A stretch of 64,000 nt of DNA from RGIG4079 sp045576735 (GTDB lineage Bacteria; Bacteroidota; Bacteroidia; Bacteroidales; Muribaculaceae), in the NCBI GenBank assembly GCA_045576735.1, contig JAZNGZ010000001.1, positions 4,743 to 68,742 of the forward strand, in the 5' to 3' direction. Made by a program: the position numbers and the translations under genes. Positions 1 to 6,523 of this stretch are shown here, one piece after another; within the stretch, counting starts at the first letter, position 1; each line of letters opens with the position of its first letter. The notes under the pieces were generated by a model. The model searched no databases. It was not told the origin of the DNA and saw nothing but the letters and a program-made list of their open reading frames with translations.

Positions 1-946
1 ACTCATCGACGTTTTTAGGGTTGTAGTGTTTAATGGTGGAGTGGAAACGCTTTTCGCCATCGATATGCTCGTAATTGTATAATGGCGAAAGGCCTTCGTT
101 GGCATCTTTCCACATACCTTCTTTCTCCGTTTCAGAAGCGTTGAAAAGAAAACCGGCGATAGGGGAGCCCAAAAGGCGGAGCTCGGCATAATGCACGCCT
201 TTGTCGGCGAGAGAGAAGTGTTCTTTGACGAAAAACTCGTTTTTATTAAGGCCGGGCTCGTTTTCGTTTTCGATTTTAATCTCATGTTTATTGAAAGTGG
301 GTGGTAGGATTGAGCTTTCGATATGTCCGTCGGGATAATGTAACATTATCTCAAGCTCTTGCATGAGAGGGGCGGAGGGGTCGAGTAGCGTGTAGCCGTG
401 AAATGATATACATGGCCATGGGGTGAGCTTGGGGTTAATCTCGATGTAGCTCGTGCATTTGCGAGAGATGAGAGCATCTTCGATTTTTAGCCCTTCGCAT
501 GGCATATCGGGGAACTCTGCCAAATCAAACACGCTGAATTCGTAGGCTCCTAAAGTGATGTTTTCCGATTCGTTAAAAACTATCACTTTGAATTTGTCGA
601 AGCTGTCGAAGTCGCTGTATTCAAAGGGGATTTCCTTTGTGTAGCTTTTAGAGGTTGTCGCTTTGGGCAGATAGGCGTAGAACGAGTCCTTTTGCAACTC
701 TTTGCCGCTTGCCGCTTCAATAACCGTGATTGATATTTCTTGGCGTATGCCGGTTTTTTCGAGCCGCTCTTCGGTGGTTTCTTTGTGGAATGTTAAATCC
801 ACAAAGAGTAAGCAGGTATAAGTGTCGATGGGGAATACGTGTCGTTGGTTCCAATGCTTAGCCTTTAGTTCGGTGTCGAAGTCAAGCATTGTATTGAGGG
901 GACAAATATTGAGGCTTGTCAAGTTTAGTCTTGTTGAATTTTTCAT
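1..946 (-). CDS. Uncharacterised protein, N-terminal part only
   Basis: An ATG at 946 opens a frame that stays open for 315 codons to the left edge, so the C-terminus lies outside the window. The protein starts MKNSTRLNLTS. It has no signal peptide and no membrane helix, so it is probably cytoplasmic. The sequence alternates short hydrophobic strands with charged turns, which suggests beta-rich structure (inference). I do not recognise the family. Codon use matches the neighbours, and the length of the uninterrupted frame is the main support that the gene is real. No clear TAnnTTTG promoter is visible upstream of 946. Confidence 0.75.
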   Translation of the reverse strand, partial: MKNSTRLNLTSLNICPLNTMLDFDTELKAKHWNQRHVFPIDTYTCLLFVDLTFHKETTEERLEKTGIRQEISITVIEAASGKELQKDSFYAYLPKATTSKSYTKEIPFEYSDFDSFDKFKVIVFNESENITLGAYEFSVFDLAEFPDMPCEGLKIEDALISRKCTSYIEINPKLTPWPCISFHGYTLLDPSAPLMQELEIMLHYPDGHIESSILPPTFNKHEIKIENENEPGLNKNEFFVKEHFSLADKGVHYAELRLLGSPIAGFLFNASETEKEGMWKDANEGLSPLYNYEHIDGEKRFHSTIKHYNPKNVDE

Positions 947-1060
947 AATGATTACAGTTTTAATTTATAAAAGTTGTTTTTAAGTGAAAAAAGTGTGTAA
1001 GTGTTTGTATGATGCGATATTCGCGTCTTTGCAGACGCTTGAGAGTGGTGGGTAGTAAAC

Positions 1061-1124
1061 CCGGGGGTATCGCTTCGCACTACCCTCGGTTACTCATACA
1101 CTTCGCTTTCCTGTGCTACGCACG
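1061..1124 (+). repeat. 64-bp direct repeat, copy 1
   Basis: The segment begins CCGGGGGTATCGCTTCGC and ends GTGCTACGCACG. It matches 1152-1215 at nearly every position, with a few substitutions. It contains short internal inverted segments such as CGGTTACTC and is GC-rich for this genome. Confidence 0.85.
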
Positions 1125-1151
1125 GCTGCTGAGATAGGATGTTTCCGCTAT

Positions 1152-1215
1152 CCGGGGGTATCGCTTCGCTCTAACCTCGGTTACTCATACACTTCGCTTT
1201 CCTGTGCTTTGCACG
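1152..1215 (+). repeat. 64-bp direct repeat, copy 2
   Basis: This is the second copy of the 1061-1124 repeat, 27 bases downstream of the first. A related flank (GAGTGGTGGG) lies before copy 1 and after copy 2, which suggests a larger duplicated unit. Confidence 0.85.
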
Positions 1216-1599
1216 AGGTTGGGAGTGGTGGGCAGGGCTTACCACCATATATCGGGAGCCTTCTCCCGATGTGCGCAATTCCAAAATGTCAAAGTACGAC
1301 AAGTCTACGGCATGTCGAAGTGTATCGACACACCAATGGCTGTCATCGTCTTTTTCTTTGATTTTTTAGTAGGGGGACAACAAGATTTCGCCCCTTTAAC
1401 TCAAAATCAAAGGAGGCAATGTTGCCAATAGAAAGATTTGTAAATAGGGAATTGCGCCATAGCTATTAAAAAAAGATTAAAATAGATTAAAACTGTAATA
1501 AAAAATTATTGATTTTTAGTGTGTAAAAATTGAGCTATTATCCGCATCGATGCAAAGGTAGAGATTGTTTTGATATTTGCAAAGAAAAAAGCAAAAAAA

Positions 1600-1630
1600 A
1601 TACTGCCGAGGCTTTTTGCTCGACAGTATT
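1600..1630 (-). terminator. Intrinsic terminator of asnA
   Basis: A near-perfect 12-bp stem (arms AATACTGCCGAG and CTCGACAGTATT) is followed on the minus strand by a run of eight T (A at 1593-1600). It lies 29 bases after the asnA stop. Confidence 0.85.
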
Positions 1631-1658
1631 TCTTTTATGGATATGTTTTTATAGATGT

Positions 1659-2693
1659 TTAAATCAATTCAATGCCGGCTGCTTGGCATTGTGCAATTTG
1701 TTCTTCGGGCCAGATGCTGGCTTGCACTTCGCCCACATGGGCTTTTTGGAGGAGGAACATGCACAAGCGGCTTTGTCCTATACCTCCGCCAATCGAAGAG
1801 GGTAGCTCGCCGTTGAGCAACATTTGGTGGAAACGATATTGTGAGCGTTCTTCGCAGCCACGAGCTTTGAGCTGTTGCTTGAGTGACTCTGGCTCTACGC
1901 GTATTCCCATTGAAGATAGTTCAAATGGACATTCAAGGATGGGGTTCCAGAATATCATATCGCCGTTCAAACCGGTATATCCGTCGGAGTTGGGGGTAAT
2001 CCAGTCGTCATAGTCGGGGGCGCGACCGTCGTGTGGTTCGCCGTTTGACAATGGATTGCCTATGCCAATGAGGAAGATTGCGCCATATTTCTTGGCTGCG
2101 GCAGCCTCGCGATCTTTGGCGTCAAGGTCGGGGAACTCTTGCAACAGTTCTTCGGCATGTATAAATTTTATCTCTTCGGGAAGCACAGGTGTGATGTGTG
2201 GGAAACTGCGATAAATCATCTGCTCGGTTTCGCGCACAGCATTATATATCTTCACTACGGTTTCTTTGAGATAATCGAGGGTGCGATCTTCGGGGGTGAT
2301 GGTTTGTTCCCAGTCCCATTGGTCAACATATAGAGAGTGGAGATTGTCGAGATCCTCGCAAGCGCGAATGGCGTTCATGTCGGTGTAAAGACCATACCCG
2401 GGAGCGATGTCATATGCTCCGAGCTTGGTGCGTTTCCACTTTGCGAGAGAGTGAACCACTTCGGCAGGGCTGTTATTCATACATTGGATATTAAACGTAA
2501 CCGCTTTTTCGATGCCGTTGAGGTCGTCGTTGAGACCGGTGCCCGATAAAACGAATAGCGGAGCAGTGACACGGCGCAAGTTAAGAGCCGTAGCCAATTT
2601 TTCTTGGAAAGCCTCCTTGATGTCTTTAATAGCCACCTCGGTGGTTTCGGGGAGGAGCTTACGTTTGTATTTCTTTGGTATGATAAGAGCCAT
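1659..2693 (-). CDS. asnA: Aspartate-ammonia ligase (asparagine synthetase A)
   Basis: AsnA makes L-asparagine from L-aspartate, ammonia and ATP in the cytoplasm. The 344-residue length is typical of the family, which is related to class II aminoacyl-tRNA synthetases. Recognisable segments include LFVLSGTGLNDDLNG near residue 47, VDQWDWEQ near 143 and the C-terminal GIGQSRLCMFLLQKAHVGE. The start is an ATG (MALIIPKKYKRK) with a well-placed promoter at 2723-2755, and the gene ends at a strong terminator, so it is a single-gene transcript. Nothing is broken or missing. Confidence 0.97.
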   Translation of the reverse strand: MALIIPKKYKRKLLPETTEVAIKDIKEAFQEKLATALNLRRVTAPLFVLSGTGLNDDLNGIEKAVTFNIQCMNNSPAEVVHSLAKWKRTKLGAYDIAPGYGLYTDMNAIRACEDLDNLHSLYVDQWDWEQTITPEDRTLDYLKETVVKIYNAVRETEQMIYRSFPHITPVLPEEIKFIHAEELLQEFPDLDAKDREAAAAKKYGAIFLIGIGNPLSNGEPHDGRAPDYDDWITPNSDGYTGLNGDMIFWNPILECPFELSSMGIRVEPESLKQQLKARGCEERSQYRFHQMLLNGELPSSIGGGIGQSRLCMFLLQKAHVGEVQASIWPEEQIAQCQAAGIELI

Positions 2694-2722
2694 AATTATG
2701 CTTTAATTTCAAGTTTGGACTG

Positions 2723-2755
2723 CAAAGATAGTACAAATTTCTTGAATAACGCAAA
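2723..2755 (-). promoter_or_regulatory. Bacteroidetes-type promoter of asnA
   Basis: On the minus strand a -33 TTTG (2752-2755) is separated by 21 bases from the -7 box TATCTTTG (2723-2730). This matches the Bacteroidetes TTTG / TAnnTTTG consensus and lies about 30 bases before the asnA start. Confidence 0.75.
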
Positions 2756-2860
2756 TTTTTCTTGCAAAATGATATAAATTTTATGTTTTTCGCTGTCTAA
2801 CTGCACAAAAATCGCATAAATATCCTCTCAGATTGAAAAATAATTTGGAGCGAAACAAAA

Positions 2861-2891
2861 CGACTGCCTAACTTTTGTTGTTAGACAGTCG
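2861..2891. terminator. Terminator hairpin downstream of the BspA-like gene
   Basis: A 12-bp stem with one mismatch (arms CGACTGCCTAAC and GTTAGACAGTCG) has short T-rich runs on both sides. It most likely ends the minus-strand BspA-like transcript and could also act on the other strand. Confidence 0.65.
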
Positions 2892-2907
2892 TTTGCTATT
2901 AGGTATT

Positions 2908-2985
2908 AACCCCCTCCCGGCTTACGGGGGAGAGTTAATTCATAATTAACTCGGTCAAGCCTCGTTGAGCCCTTTGGTGCTCCCA
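2908..2985 (+). repeat. Dispersed intergenic repeat, copy A
   Basis: It contains CCTCCCGGCTTACGGGGGAG, then TAATTAACTCGG and CAAGCCTCGTTGAGCC, then TTTGGTGCTC. Related copies lie at 5308-5380, 32398-32461 (inverted) and 62441-62491. All are non-coding and near gene ends. Confidence 0.8.
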
Positions 2986-3011
2986 ACTTTCAAATTTCTA
3001 CTCCTTTTCTC

Positions 3012-4727
3012 TTACATTGAAAACTTGAATGTGCAACCTTCGACTGAGAGTATATATATGCCATTACAATCGAGAGTAATTGATTTGTCAATGCCGTTGT
3101 ATATTGTCGCTCCTGCTGTGTTGTATATTTCCACATTGGAGAATTCATCAGCTCCGGATATGGTTACAATATTCCCTGTCACGTGCACTTTTATATCGTT
3201 TTCGATAAGAGCATTTGCCACTCCGCCATCATTTTTTACAAACACAATGTTCAATTGTGAGTTAGCCGTAATTGCAGGTGTATTATAATAGCCATTAGCA
3301 TCAATTTGATTTGTTACATCTGTACTGTTAAATGTTACAGAATGGCATTTCCATCCGTTAGCAGGAACAATTTGTAGTTTGAGAAGCTCACCATTATCCA
3401 CCTCTTGTTTTATCACTCCGCCTTCGGGATAGGCTATTGTCAATATTGGTTTTTCTGCATCATCAAATTCCATAATCTGTTTTGCCATTTTCCATCCTTC
3501 AGCAGTTGCGTATGCCGTCATACTTCCTTTTGGCACATATAGTCGGTCTGATGTATAGCCCCCTCCGGTAGGAGGGGTTGGGTTATAACAATAACATATA
3601 TCAGCACATGTATTGTATAATCCTACATATGTTACTGATTTGGGAAGATGCAAAATAGGTAACTTACAACCATCGAATGCATCATTACCAATAGTGGTAA
3701 CCGAATTAGGAATATAGATAGAGGTTAAACTGGAACATCCATAGAATGCGTAGCCGCCAATAGAGGTTACTGAATTGGGAATAATCGTATTTTTACACCC
3801 TAAAATAAGTGAGTTTGAGGTAGTTTCTATTATTGCATTACAATTGTCGCGAGAATCATAATTACTATTTCCATTTTCTACTATAATTGATGATAAGTTG
3901 GTGCAACCTAGAAACGCGTATTGGCCGATTGTGGTAACTGAATTGGGGATATTGATTGAAGTCAAGCCACGGCAATTTCTGAATGCGTATTTGTCAATAG
4001 TGGAAACTGAATTGCCAATTGTTATCGATGTCAAGCCAGTGCATTCTGCGAATGCTTGATTGTCAATCGTTTTAACTGAATTTGGAATTGTTATCGATGT
4101 CAAGCCTTTGCACCCACCGAACGCATACTCTCCAATCGTTGTAACTGAATTTGGAATTGTTATCGATGTCAAGCCTTTGCACCCACCGAACGCATACTCT
4201 CCAATCGTTGTAACTGAATTTGGAATTGTTATTGAAGTCAAACCAGTACACCCACTAAACACATATTCGCCAATAATGGAAACGGAATTTGGAATTGTTA
4301 CCGAAGTCATGCCGGTACATCCACTGAACGCGTATTTGCCAATTGTGGAAACGGAATTTGGAATTGTTATTGAAGTCAAACCAGTACACCCACTAAACAC
4401 ATATTCGCCAATAATGGAAACGGAATTTGGAATTGTTACCGAAGTCAAGCCGGGACACTCATAGAATGCTTGTTCGTCAATAGTGGTAACGGAATATGTA
4501 ATACCATCGTATGTAACATTTGATGGGATTATTATATCGTTTCCGTATCCAATCGGACCTATACCAGGATAACTCCCTTGTGTAACTTCAACAGTTTTTG
4601 CATCTTTATCAATGTAATTGTAGTAAATTCCATCAACCACAAAGTCATGAGCATGTGATGGCAAACCTACAACGAGCATCATTGCTATCGCAAGGATTGC
4701 TCTTGAAAAATTATTTAACCGAGCCAT
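3012..4727 (-). CDS. BspA-like leucine-rich-repeat surface protein with T9SS-type tail
   Basis: About 571 residues. A signal peptide (MARLNNFSRAILAIAMML, ending near AHA) is followed by a long array of 23-residue LRR_5 (BspA/TpLRR) units of the form IPNSVxxIGxYAFxGCxGLTSIT, roughly residues 85-380. A linker follows, then a C-terminal domain with the pattern veIYNtaGatIYNG...GIYILSVEG that fits a T9SS type A sorting domain. It is therefore probably exported and anchored at the cell surface, where BspA-like proteins bind host or bacterial partners (family knowledge; the ligand is unknown). I place the start at the ATG at 4727 rather than the in-frame ATG at 4748, because a TATTTTTG box at 4757-4764 would start transcription at about 4750. 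Several units are identical in DNA. Confidence 0.88.
   Translation of the reverse strand: MARLNNFSRAILAIAMMLVVGLPSHAHDFVVDGIYYNYIDKDAKTVEVTQGSYPGIGPIGYGNDIIIPSNVTYDGITYSVTTIDEQAFYECPGLTSVTIPNSVSIIGEYVFSGCTGLTSITIPNSVSTIGKYAFSGCTGMTSVTIPNSVSIIGEYVFSGCTGLTSITIPNSVTTIGEYAFGGCKGLTSITIPNSVTTIGEYAFGGCKGLTSITIPNSVKTIDNQAFAECTGLTSITIGNSVSTIDKYAFRNCRGLTSINIPNSVTTIGQYAFLGCTNLSSIIVENGNSNYDSRDNCNAIIETTSNSLILGCKNTIIPNSVTSIGGYAFYGCSSLTSIYIPNSVTTIGNDAFDGCKLPILHLPKSVTYVGLYNTCADICYCYNPTPPTGGGYTSDRLYVPKGSMTAYATAEGWKMAKQIMEFDDAEKPILTIAYPEGGVIKQEVDNGELLKLQIVPANGWKCHSVTFNSTDVTNQIDANGYYNTPAITANSQLNIVFVKNDGGVANALIENDIKVHVTGNIVTISGADEFSNVEIYNTAGATIYNGIDKSITLDCNGIYILSVEGCTFKFSM
4074..4211. repeat. Two identical tandem 69-bp units within the LRR array
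   Basis: Bases 4074-4142 and 4143-4211 are identical, and the identity runs about 20 bases into the next unit. Each encodes one 23-residue LRR unit of the minus-strand gene. Confidence 0.95.
4216..4447. repeat. 94-bp identical segments two LRR units apart
   Basis: Bases 4216-4309 and 4354-4447 are identical, offset by 138 bases (two 69-bp units). The unit between them differs. This is what unequal crossing-over or a two-unit duplication leaves behind. Confidence 0.93.
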
Positions 4728-4768
4728 AATAAAAAAGTTTAGGGACAAATATTTAACAAAAATATAAA

Positions 4769-5092
4769 TTAAAAAGTAAAAACAAAAGAGGATAGGGTCG
4801 TAGTAGCGGGCATTGTTGTCATATCATGCCAGGCCGTTGAACCCTTGGAGCTCTTTGCCTGTGTGGATTTGATCGTTTGAGGAGTGAGCGAATTTGGAGT
4901 CAATGGCACTCCCGATGGATAGTAGGCAGTGCTTTGCAACACATTGCCACTCTCATCAATCACAGCCCGAGTACTACCAAGATAATCACGCACATAATAT
5001 CGATGCGTCAATGCCCCCGAAGTGGTGTTCAAATCGGTGTGATGGTAATATGTTGTGCAAGTGGCTGTCATGGTAATTGTTTCCTTTTGCAA
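4769..5092 (-). pseudogene. RHS/YD-repeat core remnant (frameshift and stop)
   Basis: The open frame reads YYVRDYLGSTRAVIDESGN then LQSTAYYPSGVPL, which is the RHS-associated core. After about residue 76 it leaves the RHS frame. The +2 frame then carries TGKELQGFNGLA, a stop in place of the expected Trp, and YDNNARYYDPIL, the standard end of the core. So one frameshift and one TGG-to-TGA change have broken it. The N-terminal RHS repeats and any toxin tail are absent. RHS proteins are large polymorphic toxins or surface proteins; this is only a fossil of one. No function is expected. Confidence 0.85.
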
Positions 5093-5166
5093 ATTAAATG
5101 ATTATCGTTCGATATATCAATACTTTAAGAGGTGAAAATGTGGCGAATTAGCGATTATTAACAAAT

Positions 5167-5176
5167 GGGGGGGGGG
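5167..5176. repeat. Homopolymeric G10 tract
   Basis: Ten consecutive G lie in an AT-rich context, 75 bases upstream of the RHS remnant's first codon and just before a plus-strand TACTTTTG box. Such tracts can slip and cause phase variation, but no intact gene depends on it here. Confidence 0.9.
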
Positions 5177-5267
5177 TAAATTTTACTTTTGTTGACAGAA
5201 TGAGATTGTGGAAAGAGGAGAGATAAAAAATAAAACATTTCGATAGTTGCCATAATGCGTAAAAAAA

Positions 5268-5295
5268 GCGGGCAACCCGATTGGATTGCTCGCTT
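5268..5295 (-). terminator. Orphan terminator-like hairpin
   Basis: The arms AGCGGGCAA and TTGCTCGCT pair with one mismatch and are followed on the minus strand by a T run (A at 5262-5268). No gene ends directly upstream of it, so it may be left from a deleted gene. Confidence 0.5.
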
Positions 5296-5307
5296 GGTAT
5301 AATGTTA

Positions 5308-5380
5308 ACCACCTCCCGGCTTACGGGGGAGAGGTAATTAACATGGTCAAGTCTCGTTGAGCCCTTCGGCGCTCATAATT
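5308..5380 (+). repeat. Dispersed intergenic repeat, copy B
   Basis: It carries the order ACCACCTCCCGGCTTACGG, GGTAATTAACATGG, CAAGTCTCGTTGAGCC, CGGCGCTCATAAT. It is a diverged copy of 2908-2985. Confidence 0.75.
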
Positions 5381-5630
5381 TTCACGCGACAGCCCTTATG
5401 CTCATTCTGTCAAAACTCTCAATTCCGCACTCCGCTTTATTCAGACCACCTCCCGGCTTTGCCGTACTGACTATGTCTTCAATGGGCTGCATTCGGCAAT
5501 AATCAAGTTCAAACCACCTCCCCCCTTCGGGGTACTCCTCCTAAAAATTACTTTGTAATTTTCAAGAGGAGAGTTACAGTTCTCATTGGTACCATTGTTC
5601 GTCCTATTTTTCTTCGAAAAACAAGAGAAA

Positions 5631-5659
5631 CTGTGTCAAAATATAGTATTTTGACACAG
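5631..5659 (-). terminator. Terminator of the 5678-6319 gene
   Basis: A perfect 13-bp stem CTGTGTCAAAATA with a 3-base loop is followed on the minus strand by a T-rich run. It shares the TGTGTC/GACACA core with several other terminators in the window. Confidence 0.85.
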
Positions 5660-5677
5660 CCCCTTCATTGTTAATAG

Positions 5678-6319
5678 TTATTCGTAATAAGTGATTGTGC
5701 GAGTTTCGATTCTTGGATCATTTATTGAAATATAGACTGAGTTTCTGTAATCAAAAGAACTTTCTATTTGTTGTCGTTTTGTCCAATTTCCGTGACTATC
5801 AAATTCGAGATATTTGTAATCATAGCGAGTATATGTAAACCCAGTCACATTATAATGAAATATCTTAGATTCTATATTACCATATTGATCATATAAAAAG
5901 TAACAATCACCCCAAAATACCATGCCCCCACTATGCATTGTCCATTTTTCCCCATAAGGGAAAGGCATTGAAGACCATAAAACTTCACTACATTCTGATT
6001 CAAAGTGTTCTATTGAGTCACCTTCCTCGGTTATTTCAATCTCGTTTTTTTCATTATAAAGTTTGATTAGCTTGTTGTCATAATCTCGTGTAATAGTGTA
6101 TTTGTCGGTTTTATACGATCCATCGGGGTTAAAGTAAATTGTGTTGTATTCATTAGGACTATCATCGCCATCGGTGCAACTTTTTACGTGACCTTTAAGG
6201 TAAAAAGCTTTGGCATCGTTGTATATGCGTTCGGTAGATTCGGCAGATGCATTGAATAAACAACCAAAGAAGGCGATTGTAATTAATGAAAATCGAATAA
6301 AGTTTTTAGTGGTGTTCAT
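5678..6319 (-). CDS. Secreted protein of unknown function
   Basis: 213 residues starting MNTTKNFIRFSLITIAFFG with a hydrophobic stretch ending near NASA, so probably exported to the periplasm or surface. The rest is rich in Tyr, Asp and Asn. It has short strand-forming repeats (IYFNPDGSYKTDKY, FLYDQYGNIESK, LEFDSHGNWTKRQ) like the YD-type hairpins seen in RHS-related and other Bacteroidetes proteins. The D-x-x-G-N-W-T-K-R motif near residue 180 is recurrent in this phylum. I cannot assign a function. It is a single-gene unit with its own terminator at 5631-5659. Confidence 0.75.
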   Translation of the reverse strand: MNTTKNFIRFSLITIAFFGCLFNASAESTERIYNDAKAFYLKGHVKSCTDGDDSPNEYNTIYFNPDGSYKTDKYTITRDYDNKLIKLYNEKNEIEITEEGDSIEHFESECSEVLWSSMPFPYGEKWTMHSGGMVFWGDCYFLYDQYGNIESKIFHYNVTGFTYTRYDYKYLEFDSHGNWTKRQQIESSFDYRNSVYISINDPRIETRTITYYE

Positions 6320-6448
6320 AAATTTTGATATTAAAGTTATATATTCAAGATTTGATAGTTATACATAGTTGCTGTTGTGGCAACTTGTTTGATGCAAAAT
6401 TAATGAAAAAAAGTAAAAAGTGGTGTTTTAGGAGGAATAAAATACAAA

Positions 6449-6487
6449 AGGAGCTGTGTCAATTTCTTGAATTTTGACACAGCTCCT
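6449..6487 (-). terminator. Terminator of the amidase operon
   Basis: A perfect 14-bp stem (AGGAGCTGTGTCAA and its complement) with an 11-base loop, followed on the minus strand by TTTGTATTTTAT. It lies 34 bases after the amidase stop. Confidence 0.88.
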
Positions 6488-6523
6488 CTTAATTATGCAT
6501 TATGAACTATGCATTATGCATTA
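6488..6523. repeat. AT-rich ATGCATTATGAA-type repeat
   Basis: Short tandem variants of TTATGCATTATGAACTATG sit between the amidase stop and its terminator. The same motif recurs at 14564-14606, 31542-31597, 32316-32340, 32431-32461 and 60597-60622. Confidence 0.75.

Larger units (their letters stand above)
947..1658. other. 712-bp non-coding spacer with repeats and hairpins
   Basis: No convincing gene lies here; the open frames around 1113-1431 and 1530-1805 have no family-like content. It holds a 64-bp direct repeat (two copies), short perfect hairpins at 1023-1038 and 1251-1270, a 6-bp stem at 1313-1330, and the asnA terminator at 1600-1630. The stretch 1440-1530 is very AT-rich. Confidence 0.7.
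2694..3011. other. 318-bp spacer: asnA promoter, terminator, dispersed repeat
   Basis: No gene. From right to left in minus-strand order, it holds a copy of the CGGTCAAGCCTCGTTG dispersed repeat, the terminator at 2861-2891, an AT-rich stretch and the asnA promoter. Confidence 0.7.
5093..5677. other. 585-bp spacer with G10 tract, repeats and hairpins
   Basis: No gene. It contains a run of ten G at 5167-5176 next to a TACTTTTG box (5184-5191, plus strand), a terminator-like hairpin at 5268-5295, the dispersed repeat copy B, two further ACCACCTCCC elements at 5445-5464 and 5513-5535, an AT-rich hairpin around 5537-5572, and the terminator at 5631-5659. Confidence 0.7.

Noticed and set aside
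1113..1431. Open frames of 75-82 codons on the plus strand
   Set aside because: They run through the 64-bp repeats and hairpins, have no family-like content and no promoter; most likely chance frames.
4074..4447. Possible CRISPR-like array because of regular identical units
   Set aside because: The units are contiguous, 69 bp and in frame with LRR coding; there are no unique spacers and no cas genes.
4060..4464. 134-codon plus-strand frame with a regular 23-residue repeat
   Set aside because: It is the antisense of the LRR units of the minus-strand BspA-like gene; the repeat comes from that gene.
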